DNA of 15,219 bases from contig JAOUEK010000007.1 of NCBI GenBank assembly GCA_029858755.1, positions 1 through 15,219 of the forward strand. Reading direction: 5' to 3'. The stretch comes from Thermoleophilia bacterium. GTDB taxonomy: Bacteria > Actinomycetota > Thermoleophilia > Gaiellales > Gaiellaceae. The translations under genes were made by a program, and so were the position numbers. Below the pieces are notes generated by a model that did not search any database, was not told where the DNA came from, and was given only the letters and a program-made list of their open reading frames with translations. Positions 8,016-14,353 of this stretch are shown here, piece after piece (the stretch's first letter is position 1; every line of letters begins with the position of its first letter).

Positions 8016-8043
8016 CAGGGGTCTGGCTTCGAGCCGGCCCCTG
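8016..8043 (+). terminator. Intrinsic-like terminator after the amidohydrolase
   Basis: CAGGGG pairs with CCCCTG at the base, followed by a U-G and a C-G pair, a single bulged T, and an inner GGCT/AGCC stem closed by a TCG loop. It starts 15 bases after the stop codon at 7998-8000 and is followed by the pyrimidine-rich CTTCCTGTCCCCC. Confidence 0.6.
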
Positions 8044-8094
8044 CTTCCTGTCCCCCGACGGCTTCCGAGGCTTCCCTTTCCCGCCGCGCCGCAG

Positions 8095-8100
8095 TAGCAT
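8095..8100 (+). promoter_or_regulatory. -10 box (TAGCAT) for the cyclic-nucleotide-binding gene
   Basis: TAGCAT is followed by 7 bases and GTG 8108, with no Shine-Dalgarno. It lies downstream of the terminator-like hairpin at 8016-8043, consistent with a separate leaderless transcript. Confidence 0.5.
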
Positions 8101-8107
8101 CGCCCTC

Positions 8108-8518
8108 GTGCTGCGCAAGAACGCCAAGGTCGATCTCATCTCGCGGGCGCCGCTCTTCTCCGAGCTCTCCAAGAAGGAGCTGGGCGAGGTGGCGTCGATC
8201 GCCGACGAGATCGACCTGCCCGCGGGGCGGGCGCTGACCACGCAGGGGGAGCGCGGCCGCGAGTTCTTCGTGATCGTCGAGGGCTCGGTGAAGGTCGAGA
8301 AGAACGGACGCAAGGTGAACGAGCTCCACGCGGGCGACTTCTTCGGCGAGGTCGCCCTCCTCACCGACGCCACGCGCAACGCGACGGTCACCGCGACAGC
8401 ACCGCTCCGCGTGCTCGTGGTCACCGATACGGCCTTCAAGTCGCTGACGCGGCGGATGCCGTCGATCGCGCCGAAGCTGCTCGCGCCGCTCGCCGAGCGC
8501 ATCGACGACAACCTCTAG
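8108..8518 (+). CDS. Stand-alone cyclic-nucleotide-binding domain protein
   Basis: The 136-residue protein is a single CNB domain. It opens with the usual helix (LISRAPLFSELSKKEL), continues through the beta-roll (RALTTQGERGREFFVIVEGSV), and reaches the phosphate-binding cassette FGEVALLTDATRNATVTA. The Glu and Arg that normally contact the cyclic phosphate are both present, so cAMP or cGMP binding is plausible. The C-terminal helix ends at the stop with no helix-turn-helix, channel or kinase domain, so it is not a CRP-type regulator by itself and would have to act through a partner. The start is GTG behind a TAGCAT box, and a 15-bp perfect inverted repeat follows. Confidence 0.9.
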   Translation: MLRKNAKVDLISRAPLFSELSKKELGEVASIADEIDLPAGRALTTQGERGREFFVIVEGSVKVEKNGRKVNELHAGDFFGEVALLTDATRNATVTATAPLRVLVVTDTAFKSLTRRMPSIAPKLLAPLAERIDDNL

Positions 8519-8545
8519 CGACGTCCGACCTCACGAGCGGCTCGT

Positions 8546-8592
8546 CGGTCACGGGCCGCCGTTCCGCGTCGGGCGGTGGCGGCCCGTGACCG
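8546..8592 (+). terminator. Perfect 15-bp inverted repeat between two genes
   Basis: The arms at 8546-8560 (CGGTCACGGGCCGCC) and 8578-8592 are exact reverse complements around a 17-base loop, 28 bases after the stop of the cyclic-nucleotide-binding gene. There is no T-run after the stem. A terminator is the simplest reading; a binding site or RNA element for the downstream gene is possible. The rest of the 201-base gap holds only the weak promoter candidate listed next and the Shine-Dalgarno of the next gene. Confidence 0.5.
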
Positions 8593-8651
8593 CACCACGC
8601 GGCCCGGCCGCTCGGCGGTGGCGACCGGATTCCGATACGGGGTTTCTCCGG

Positions 8652-8681
8652 TTGCACAGAGGCTCCCCGGTTCGGGATGAT
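8652..8681 (+). promoter_or_regulatory. Weak candidate promoter for the thiamine-diphosphate enzyme
   Basis: TTGCAC (8652-8657) and GATGAT (8676-8681) are separated by 18 bases, giving a short leader before ATG 8720. Just downstream are GATCG-6-CGATC (8679-8694) and TCGAT-T-ATCGA (8693-8703), small symmetric sequences that could be an operator. Unlike the other transcription-unit heads, this gene has a real leader and a Shine-Dalgarno (GAAGGGAG, 8706-8713). Confidence 0.3.
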
Positions 8682-8719
8682 CGACGGCACGATCGATTAT
8701 CGAGCGAAGGGAGCGCGGG

Positions 8720-10501
8720 ATGAGCGAGATGCGCGGTGCCGACCTCGTCGTCGAGTACCTCATCCGCGAGCAGGTGCCCTACCTGTTCGGCTACGCGGGA
8801 CACGGCGCGGTCGGACTGCTGGACGGAGTCTTCGACCGCCAGGACGAGATCGAGGTCGTCTTCCCGCGGATCGAGACCGGCGCGGCGTACATGGCCGACG
8901 CCTACTACCGCGTCAGCCACGAGGTGATCCCCGTCTACACCTCCACCGGGCCCGGCCCGATGCTGCTGACGGCGGCTGTTGCCAATGCCTTCTACGACTC
9001 CTCCGCGATGATCGCGATCACCGGGCAGGTCGCGACGACGCAGAACGACTCCGGCGCGCTGCAGGAGGAGTACCGGCACTACCAGGCGGACTTCCCGAGC
9101 ATCGCGAAGGTGATCACGAAGCGGAGCTTCCAGGCCCACTCGGTCGCCGACCTCGGCAAGTTCCTCCCCAAGGCGTTCAAGCTGGCACGGGAAGGGCGGC
9201 CCGGCCCGGTGCACATCGACGTGCCGTACGACCTCTGGGTGACGAAGGCCGACGTCGAGGTGCCCGAGCCGGCCGAGCACTCGCGCCAGCTGAACTGGCG
9301 GACACCCGGCTCGCCGGAGGCGGTGGGGAGGGCGCTGGAGATGCTGCTCGCTGCGAAGCGCCCGCTGATCCTCGCCGGCGGCGGCGTGATCTGCTCGGAG
9401 GCGAGTGCCGAGCTCCAGGCCTTTGCGGAGCACGTCAACATCCCCGTCTACACGTCGTTCATGGGCAAGGGGGCGCTGTCGGCACGGCATCCGCTGCACC
9501 TCGGCATCGCCGGCTGCTGGGGCGAGTACCCGGCCCAGGAGGCGGCCCGCAACGCCGACGTGATCCTGGCGCTCGGCTGCCGCTTCTCCGACATCCACAG
9601 CTCCTCGTGGCTGCCGGGCTACACGTACAACATCCCCCCGACCAAGCTGATCCACGTGGACATCGACCCGCAGGAGATCGGCCGCAACTACCCGACCGAG
9701 CTCGGCATCATCGGCGACATCCGCGAGGTGCTGCGCCAGCTCGTCCAGCTCGCCGAGGCGCAGGGGCCGAAGCGCGAGCGCTCCCCCTGGCACGACCAGG
9801 TCGAGGGGTACAAGGAGGAGTGGACGAACTTCATCGAGCAGGAGAAGGCGTCCAACGCGGTGCCGATCGACCCGCGCCGCGTGATCAAGGAGCTGCGGGC
9901 AGCGGCGCCCGACGACACGCTGATGATCACGGACACGGGGAACCATCAGACGTGGGTCGAGCAGTACTGGGATGCGCTCGGCCCGCAGATGGTGTTCACG
10001 CCCGGCGGGTTCGCGGGCATGGGCTTCGGCACGTACGGCGTGCTCGGGCTCAAGCTGGCGCGACCCGACCAGCCGGCGATCTGCGTCACGAGCGACGGCA
10101 GCTTCATGATGTTCCCGGGCGCCGTCGCCACCGCGACGGAGCACGGGATCCCCGCGGTCTGGGTGATCTTCAACAACTACACGATCGGGGTGATCCGCGA
10201 CCTCCAGCGCTTCTACATGGACGGCCGCGAGATCGGCACCAGCTTCGTCAAGCAGTCGACCGGCGAGTTCTGGAACCCCGACTTCGCGAAGATGGCCCAG
10301 GCCATGGGCGCGGGCGGCATCTCGGTCGAGGACCCGGCCGACCTCGGCTCGGCCTTCGAGACCGCGCTCGCGGCCGGCACGCCGTACGTGATCGACGTGA
10401 AGGTCAACCGCGACACGGCCGTGCCGCTGATCGGAACGTGGCACTTCGCGCCGATCCCGCAGGCCGAGCCGACGTTCGGGAAGCCGCTGATCCTCACGTG
10501 A
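8720..10501 (+). CDS. Thiamine-diphosphate-dependent enzyme, acetolactate-synthase-like
   Basis: The 593-residue protein has the three-domain layout of the acetohydroxyacid synthase superfamily. The N-terminal PYR domain carries the catalytic Glu in [13 protein letters not shown] (E52), TSTGPGP (74-80) and [10 protein letters not shown] (101-110). The middle domain (about 200-345) has LILAGGGV. The C-terminal PP domain has the ThDP/Mg motif from SDGSF (458-462) to NN (485-486), where Ser replaces the first Gly of the usual GDG. The start is set by GAAGGGAG six bases upstream. No ilvN regulatory subunit or other branched-chain gene is nearby, so a catabolic or other 2-oxoacid reaction is as likely as acetolactate synthesis. 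It overlaps the following ATPase gene by GTGA. Confidence 0.85.
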   Translation: MSEMRGADLVVEYLIREQVPYLFGYAGHGAVGLLDGVFDRQDEIEVVFPRIETGAAYMADAYYRVSHEVIPVYTSTGPGPMLLTAAVANAFYDSSAMIAITGQVATTQNDSGALQEEYRHYQADFPSIAKVITKRSFQAHSVADLGKFLPKAFKLAREGRPGPVHIDVPYDLWVTKADVEVPEPAEHSRQLNWRTPGSPEAVGRALEMLLAAKRPLILAGGGVICSEASAELQAFAEHVNIPVYTSFMGKGALSARHPLHLGIAGCWGEYPAQEAARNADVILALGCRFSDIHSSSWLPGYTYNIPPTKLIHVDIDPQEIGRNYPTELGIIGDIREVLRQLVQLAEAQGPKRERSPWHDQVEGYKEEWTNFIEQEKASNAVPIDPRRVIKELRAAAPDDTLMITDTGNHQTWVEQYWDALGPQMVFTPGGFAGMGFGTYGVLGLKLARPDQPAICVTSDGSFMMFPGAVATATEHGIPAVWVIFNNYTIGVIRDLQRFYMDGREIGTSFVKQSTGEFWNPDFAKMAQAMGAGGISVEDPADLGSAFETALAAGTPYVIDVKVNRDTAVPLIGTWHFAPIPQAEPTFGKPLILT

Positions 10502-11601
10502 GCCGCTACCCGTTCTCGGCGATCGTCGAGCAGGAGCGCCTCAAGCAGGCGCTCCTGCTCAACGCCGTCAACCCCGCGGTCGGCGGCGTGCTCGTCGAGG
10601 GGACGAGCGGCACCGGGAAGTCGACCGCCGTGCGCGGCCTCGCCGAGCTCCTACCCGAGATCGACGTGGTCGCCGGGTGCCCCTTCTCGTGCTCTCCGCT
10701 CGAGCCGTGCGCGCACTGCGTGCAGCGTCAGGCGCGTGGCGAGGCGCTGGAGACGGTGCGGCGGCGGGTGCGTGTGGTCGACCTCCCGCTCAACGCCACC
10801 GAGGATCGCGTGGCCGGCTCGGTCGACATCGCCAGGGCGCTGCGGGAGGGGATCATGGCGCTCGAGCCCGGGCTGCTCGCCGACGCGAACCGCGGCATCC
10901 TCTACGTGGACGAGATCAACCTGCTGGACGACCATCTCTGCGACGTGCTGCTCGACGCCGCCGCGCTCGGGGTGAACGTCGTCGAGCGCGAGGGCGTCTC
11001 GGTGTCGCATCCCGCGGCGTTCCTCCTCGTGGGGACGATGAACCCGGAGGAGGGTGAGCTGCGGCCGCAGCTCGCCGACCGCATCGGCCTGCGGGTGGTC
11101 GTGGACGCGCTCGCCGACCCCGGTCGGCGCGCCGAGGTGATCCAGCGACGGGAGGCCTTCACCAGCCAGCCGGCCGCGTTCGTCTCGGAGTGGGCCGACC
11201 GGCAGGCCGCGCTCTCGGCGTCGGTGCAGGATGCCCGCGAGCGTGTGGGCCGTGTGACCGCGACACCAGGGACCTACCGGGCGATCGCGCGCCTCGTCAC
11301 CGGCGTCGGCGTCTCCAGCCATCGTGCCGACGTCACCGTGCTCCAGTGCGCCAAGGCGCTCGCGGCGCTCGACGGGCGGCTGGAGGTCGGCCGTGACGAC
11401 CTGCTCGAGGCAGCGGGCCTCGCGCTCGGGCATCGCGTGGTGCTCGACCCGTTCGACCCGGGCTCCGGCCTCGACGATCGACTGCTCAGGCGCATCCTGG
11501 ACGATGTGCTCGACGAGGAGACGGCGGAAAAAAAAGCGGCGGGCCCGGCGACGCCGGAAGAGACGTCGACCTCTCGGAGCTCGACGGCACGCCGGGGCTG
11601 A
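10498..11601 (+). CDS. Magnesium/cobalt chelatase small subunit-like AAA+ ATPase (ChlI/BchI type), zero-frame product
   Basis: The 367-residue protein starts at a GTG overlapping the previous TGA. It is a BchI-type AAA+ ATPase: [20 protein letters not shown] (4-23) at the front, Walker [10 protein letters not shown] (35-43), a four-cysteine insert [14 protein letters not shown] (61-74), Walker [11 protein letters not shown] (134-143), and [17 protein letters not shown] (179-195) with sensor and arginine-finger residues. A lid domain runs to about 340. After EKK (344-346), encoded within an A8 run, only a 21-residue Ser/Thr/Arg-rich tail remains before TGA 11599-11601. ChlI-type subunits form the ATPase ring that drives metal insertion into porphyrin or corrin. 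The same start probably also yields a longer ChlD-like protein by a -1 shift at 11529-11535. No cobN or chlH is in view, so the metal is undetermined. Confidence 0.9.
   Translation: MSRYPFSAIVEQERLKQALLLNAVNPAVGGVLVEGTSGTGKSTAVRGLAELLPEIDVVAGCPFSCSPLEPCAHCVQRQARGEALETVRRRVRVVDLPLNATEDRVAGSVDIARALREGIMALEPGLLADANRGILYVDEINLLDDHLCDVLLDAAALGVNVVEREGVSVSHPAAFLLVGTMNPEEGELRPQLADRIGLRVVVDALADPGRRAEVIQRREAFTSQPAAFVSEWADRQAALSASVQDARERVGRVTATPGTYRAIARLVTGVGVSSHRADVTVLQCAKALAALDGRLEVGRDDLLEAAGLALGHRVVLDPFDPGSGLDDRLLRRILDDVLDEETAEKKAAGPATPEETSTSRSSTARRG
11515..11557 (+). promoter_or_regulatory. Programmed -1 frameshift signal (internal SD, A8 slippery run, hairpin)
   Basis: GAGGAG (11515-11520) lies 8 bases before the heptamer A AAA AAA (11529-11535), read in the ATPase frame as gaA AAA AAA. 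Nine bases after the heptamer, CCGGC (11545-11549) and GCCGG (11553-11557) form a stem over GAC. This is the three-part layout known from dnaX. A one-base backward slip moves translation into the von Willebrand A frame. Transcriptional slippage that adds one A would have the same effect. This is the only A-run of this length I find in the window. Confidence 0.75.
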
Positions 11602-12437
11602 TCCGGCTCGACGTCGACCCGGCCCGGGTGTTCGACGTGAAGGCTCCCGCCGACGGGCTCGAGCGCGGGGCGATCGGTCGTCGCACGAGGTCGCTCGTGG
11701 CGCTCCGCCGCGGGAAGTACTCCCGCCCACGGCTGGCGCGGGCGCGCGACAGCGACGTGGCCTTCGACGCGACCGTGCGCGCCGCGGCCGCCCGGGCGGG
11801 ACGCCGGGGGGCCGTGTTCGCGATCGCGGTCGAGGACGTCCGGGCGAAGGTTCGCGAGCATCGCGTGCCGCTCGAGGTCTGCTTCGTGCTCGACAACTCC
11901 TACTCGCTGCAGGCCGACCGCCTCGTGGAGAAGGTCAAGGGCCTCGTCTTCGAGCTGCTGCAGGACGCCGCCTCGCGCGGCGACCGCGTCTCGGTGGTCG
12001 CCTTCAGGAGCGGCCGGGCGGAGGCGACGGTCGCGCTGCGCCCGACCGCGAGCGTGCGCCTTGCCGCCGAGCGCCTGCGCCGGGTGCCCCTGAGCGGCCG
12101 GACGCCGCTGGCGGCGGCGCTCGACACGGCGCGGCGGCTCCTCTTCCAGGAGCTGCACAAGCGCGCCAACGCGCACCCACTGGTGGTCGTGGTCAGCGAT
12201 GGCCTCCCGAACGTGCCGCTGCGGCGGACGGGCGACGCGATCCGCGACGTGCTCGAGCAGGGGCTCCTGCTGCGTCGCGCGAGGATCCCGTGCGTCGTCG
12301 TCGACGCCGTCCCGCCGGGACGCGCGGAGGAGAGCTGCGGCCGCGCGCTCGCCGACGTCGCCTCCGGTGTCCACGTGGCCCTGTCCGATCTCTCGCCCGG
12401 TGCGTTCGCCGAGGCGGTGGCCGAGCTCACCGGGTAG
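11535..12437 (+). CDS. chlD: von Willebrand A part of a ChlD-like chelatase medium subunit, made by -1 frameshift
   Basis: Read in the -1 frame from 11535, this adds 300 residues to the first 346 of the ATPase, giving a 646-residue AAA+-VWA protein, close to actinobacterial one-piece ChlI/ChlD-like chelatases. After an acidic linker ([11 protein letters not shown]) comes a basic segment, [18 protein letters not shown]. The VWA domain follows with a complete MIDAS: DNSYS (D466, S468, S470 of the fusion), T536 in SGRTPL, and D568 in VVSDGLPN. The frame is open from 11397 but has no ATG, GTG or TTG before 11628, and GTG 11628 lies inside the basic segment region with no Shine-Dalgarno, so independent initiation looks poor. 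Without the shift, the VWA domain would lose its ATPase half. Confidence 0.82.
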   Translation, partial: SGGPGDAGRDVDLSELDGTPGLIRLDVDPARVFDVKAPADGLERGAIGRRTRSLVALRRGKYSRPRLARARDSDVAFDATVRAAAARAGRRGAVFAIAVEDVRAKVREHRVPLEVCFVLDNSYSLQADRLVEKVKGLVFELLQDAASRGDRVSVVAFRSGRAEATVALRPTASVRLAAERLRRVPLSGRTPLAAALDTARRLLFQELHKRANAHPLVVVVSDGLPNVPLRRTGDAIRDVLEQGLLLRRARIPCVVVDAVPPGRAEESCGRALADVASGVHVALSDLSPGAFAEAVAELTG

Positions 12438-12446
12438 AAAGGGATC

Positions 12447-13076
12447 GTGCTCACGGCCGTACAGGCGGAGGTGCTCGAGGCGCTCGTCGACCCGCGCCTC
12501 GACGGGGTCGCCGAGGCCGCCGCGCCGGCCGAGGTCGTCGCGCAGCTGCGGGACGAGGGGCTGCTCCGACCGGAGCGCCGTGACGAGGTCGCGGAGCTGC
12601 TCGAGCGGCGAGTGCTCGAGCAGCCGATCGTGTGGGGCACGTGGTCGCTGACCCAGGGGGAGGTGCTGGCCGCCTTCGCCACACACTGCCGTGAGGAGCT
12701 GGACGACGTCGAGGTGGCGGAGGAGACACCGACGCTGCTCGCCGTGCGCTGGCGGTCGGAGCTGAGCCGATTCGAGCTCCGCAACGGCTTCCTCGGGCTC
12801 GAGCGCCTCGTCACCGACGACCCGACGATGCTGCTCGGCGACATCGAGCCCAGGCGCGACGCGCTGGTGAGCGCGTTCCTCGACGACGCGACGCTCCGAG
12901 CGCGGCTCGCGATCTGCGACCTCGACCGCCTCGAGCGCCTCGGCACCGTCCGCTCGAGCGCCTTCGTCTACCTCGAGTGGTTCCTGCGGGACGCCTACGG
13001 CGTGAAGCTGCTGCCGAGCTCCGCGTTCACGCAGGGGCTGATCGAGCGGGGCGTGATCTCGCTCGGCATGGGGTGA
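12447..13076 (+). CDS. Conserved-looking protein of unknown function downstream of the chelatase gene
   Basis: The 209-residue protein starts at GTG, nine bases after the VWA stop, with AAAGGG (12438-12443) as a probable Shine-Dalgarno. I do not recognise its family. It is acidic and mostly helical in appearance, with no signal peptide, membrane segment or cysteine cluster. The N-terminal third (LRDEGLLRPERRDEVAELL) looks like small winged or helical repeats. The centre has LAVRWRSELSRFELRNGF, and the C-terminus has SSAFVYLEWFLRDAYGVKLL. Its tight spacing to the chelatase ORF suggests co-expression, perhaps as a partner of the AAA+-VWA machine; that is inference from position only. Confidence 0.75.
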   Translation: MLTAVQAEVLEALVDPRLDGVAEAAAPAEVVAQLRDEGLLRPERRDEVAELLERRVLEQPIVWGTWSLTQGEVLAAFATHCREELDDVEVAEETPTLLAVRWRSELSRFELRNGFLGLERLVTDDPTMLLGDIEPRRDALVSAFLDDATLRARLAICDLDRLERLGTVRSSAFVYLEWFLRDAYGVKLLPSSAFTQGLIERGVISLGMG

Positions 13077-13097
13077 GGCCGGCCGCCGCCGCCGGCC
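13077..13097. terminator. GC-rich hairpin between convergent genes
   Basis: GGCCGGC (13077-13083) pairs with GCCGGCC (13091-13097) over a 7-base loop, immediately after the stop at 13074-13076 and ten bases from the stop of the oppositely oriented gene at 13107. A bidirectional terminator is the natural reading, although neither side has a T-run. Confidence 0.45.
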
Positions 13098-13106
13098 GGT
13101 GCCGGC

Positions 13107-13412
13107 TCAGGCGCGCCGCTCCTCGATGTGGACGAGGCCGAGCGTGACGATCGTCCGGTTCCGGGCGAACGCGTGGTGGCCCCGCTGCACCAGGTACTGA
13201 TCCGTCGCCTCGAGCATGCGCCGGTAGACATGGAGCGGGATCCGCACCGAGCGCTCGCAGTCGCTCGCCATGCACTCGCAGGCGAACTCGACCAGGCCCT
13301 GCGCGTCGGTCGGCGTCGCAGCCGCGCCGGCTCTGCGGCCGTTGGCCCGGCGTCGCGCGGCCTGCCCGGCCGCCGAGTTGGCAGGGGCCACTCCCTCGTC
13401 GTCCGCGGCCAT
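13107..13412 (-). CDS. Small CECx4C-motif protein of unknown function
   Basis: The 101-residue protein has a disordered Ala/Arg-rich N-terminus (about 1-36) and a compact C-terminal domain beginning VEFACECMASDC (41-52). It continues with VRIPLHVYRRML and ends near IVTLGLVHIEERRA. The C-E-C-x4-C cluster is typical of small actinobacterial proteins that I remember only as uncharacterised; metal binding is plausible. The start is ATG 13412 with a strong GGGAGGAG (13421-13428) eight bases upstream. It follows carD on the same strand after a 53-base gap containing a hairpin. No function is assigned. Confidence 0.8.
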   Translation of the reverse strand: MAADDEGVAPANSAAGQAARRRANGRRAGAAATPTDAQGLVEFACECMASDCERSVRIPLHVYRRMLEATDQYLVQRGHHAFARNRTIVTLGLVHIEERRA

Positions 13413-13434
13413 GGCGTTCGCTCCTCCCTGGTGG

Positions 13435-13458
13435 GCGACGGGCGTGGTCGCCCGTCGC
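13435..13458 (-). terminator. Perfect 9-bp hairpin between carD and the CECx4C gene
   Basis: GCGACGGGC (13435-13443) and GCCCGTCGC (13450-13458) are exact reverse complements over a 6-base loop. Read leftwards, the hairpin lies just after the carD stop and six bases before the Shine-Dalgarno of the next gene. It could terminate some carD transcripts or act as an RNA structure controlling the small downstream gene. Confidence 0.45.
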
Positions 13459-13465
13459 AGGGGCC

Positions 13466-13972
13466 TCAGCGTCCGTGCTCGAGCTGATCCTCGATCCAGC
13501 TGTCGGCGTCCTCGCGAGACGAGCCGCGAGCCTGCGCGATCTCGTCCGCCAGGAGCTGACGGGCCTTCACGACGACCTCTCGCTCGCCGGCGGAGATCTG
13601 TGTCCCCTTGCCGGCCTCCTGGAGCCTCCGCTGGCGCTCCGCGGCCTCGCAGACGATCTCGGCGAGGCCGACCGCGTCGCCGCCGACGAGCTTCGCCATC
13701 GTGTCGCGGCGGCGCGACAGCCACTGCCCCTCGCTGACGACGGGATCCGCGCGTAGCGCCTCGCGCACGCGGTCGAGGTCGGCTTTGGTGGCCAGCGGCC
13801 GGAGCTCGCTGAGCGCACGGTCGAGGGGGAGCGTCACGGTCAGCCCGTCGACCATCGCCAGCACGACCGTCTCGTGCGTGGAGCCCGACGAGGCCGAGAC
13901 GGGCTTGCGCTCGACGACGCGCCCGATTCCGTACGCGCGGTACACGATCTCGTCACCGACTCCGAGCTTCAC
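13466..13972 (-). CDS. carD: CarD-family RNA polymerase-binding transcription regulator
   Basis: The 168-residue protein has the CarD layout. The N-terminal RNAP-interacting Tudor-like domain (about 1-60) reads KLGVGDEIVYRAYGIGRVV, then VVLAMVDGLTVTLPLDRA. A helical DNA-binding domain follows, containing GQWLSRRRDTMAKL. W84 aligns with the wedge Trp (W85) of mycobacterial CarD that props open the upstream edge of the promoter bubble. The tail ISAGEREVVVKARQLLADEI (126-145) is also conserved. CarD binds the RNAP beta subunit and adjusts open-complex stability at many promoters. The GTG 13972 start is chosen because homology begins there and a TACCCT box ends 6 bases before it; upstream frame extension shows no homology. 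Confidence 0.95.
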   Translation of the reverse strand: MKLGVGDEIVYRAYGIGRVVERKPVSASSGSTHETVVLAMVDGLTVTLPLDRALSELRPLATKADLDRVREALRADPVVSEGQWLSRRRDTMAKLVGGDAVGLAEIVCEAAERQRRLQEAGKGTQISAGEREVVVKARQLLADEIAQARGSSREDADSWIEDQLEHGR

Positions 13973-13978
13973 CCTCTT

Positions 13979-13984
13979 AGGGTA
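13979..13984 (-). promoter_or_regulatory. -10 box (TACCCT) for leaderless carD
   Basis: On the minus strand TACCCT is followed by AAGAGG and then GTG 13972. The purine stretch touches the start codon and is too close to serve as a Shine-Dalgarno, so a leaderless start is favoured. Confidence 0.5.
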
Positions 13985-14353
13985 CAGGTGCCACCCGCTC
14001 CGTCGCCGTGGCCCGCTGCCCGGCCCGAGTCGACGGCACGGCCAGGCGCGCCCCCGACCGTGGCCGGGCCGCAGAGCACGTTCGCGTGCTGCCGCCGATC
14101 GCCCACTTCGGGCCCTCGTTCCTCTGCGGCAACATGCAGACGACCCCGTGCAAGGGGCTCTGGCATGGGTTCCGCCGCGGCACCCCGCGTCTCCGGCTTC
14201 TCGTGAAGCCGTTCCGCCCGTTCGCGCCCCTTCGTCAGCTTCGGCGGCCGGCCGCGGCCGGCCGCGATCCGCGCAACGGTCGTCGCGACGCACCATTCAC
14301 AGGGGAACCGGGAGCGGGTTCGCGACGGCGTCCCGATACCCCGCTGCAGGGTG
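13985..14353. other. Gene-free region upstream of carD with several hairpins
   Basis: About 370 bases between the carD promoter and the queF stop carry no protein frame I can support, although open frames cross it on both strands because of GC content. It holds AGCACG-TTCG-CGTGCT (14075-14090), CCCC-6-GGGG (14144-14157), a 7-bp perfect stem CGGCTTC-TCGT-GAAGCCG (14194-14211) and a 22-base perfect palindrome (14244-14265). It could contain a structured RNA, a dispersed repeat, or a decayed gene. I see no tRNA T-loop and no rRNA sequence. Confidence 0.45.
14244..14265. repeat. 22-base perfect palindrome
   Basis: The sequence is its own reverse complement over all 22 bases. It consists of two GGCCGGCC units flanking a central CCGCGG-type core. 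It lies 88 bases beyond the queF stop in the leftward direction. It could fold into a cruciform or terminate queF transcripts; being all G and C, it may also partly reflect base composition. Confidence 0.6.

Noticed and set aside
8549..10444. 631-codon minus-strand frame opposite the thiamine-diphosphate enzyme
   Set aside because: It is antisense to a well-supported enzyme and has repetitive Arg/Val/Asp composition with no domain.
8677..11601. 974-codon frame that contains the ChlI-like ATPase at its end
   Set aside because: The first 607 codons are an off-frame reading of the thiamine-diphosphate gene. Homology begins at GTG 10498, which overlaps that gene's stop.
11628..12437. VWA protein starting independently at GTG 11628
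   Set aside because: There is no Shine-Dalgarno, no -10 box nearby, and the coding frame continues upstream into the A8 run with a sensible linker, so the frameshift fusion is the better model. It is not fully excluded.
13077..13097. Short GCC-rich direct repeats as a possible CRISPR or microsatellite
   Set aside because: They are only a few units long with no spacers and are better explained as one terminator-like hairpin.
14081..14341. Possible tRNA in the gap (GGGTTCG-like string near 14320)
   Set aside because: The string reads GGTTCGCGAC, lacking the conserved T-loop A58 and a matching acceptor stem; no cloverleaf could be drawn.
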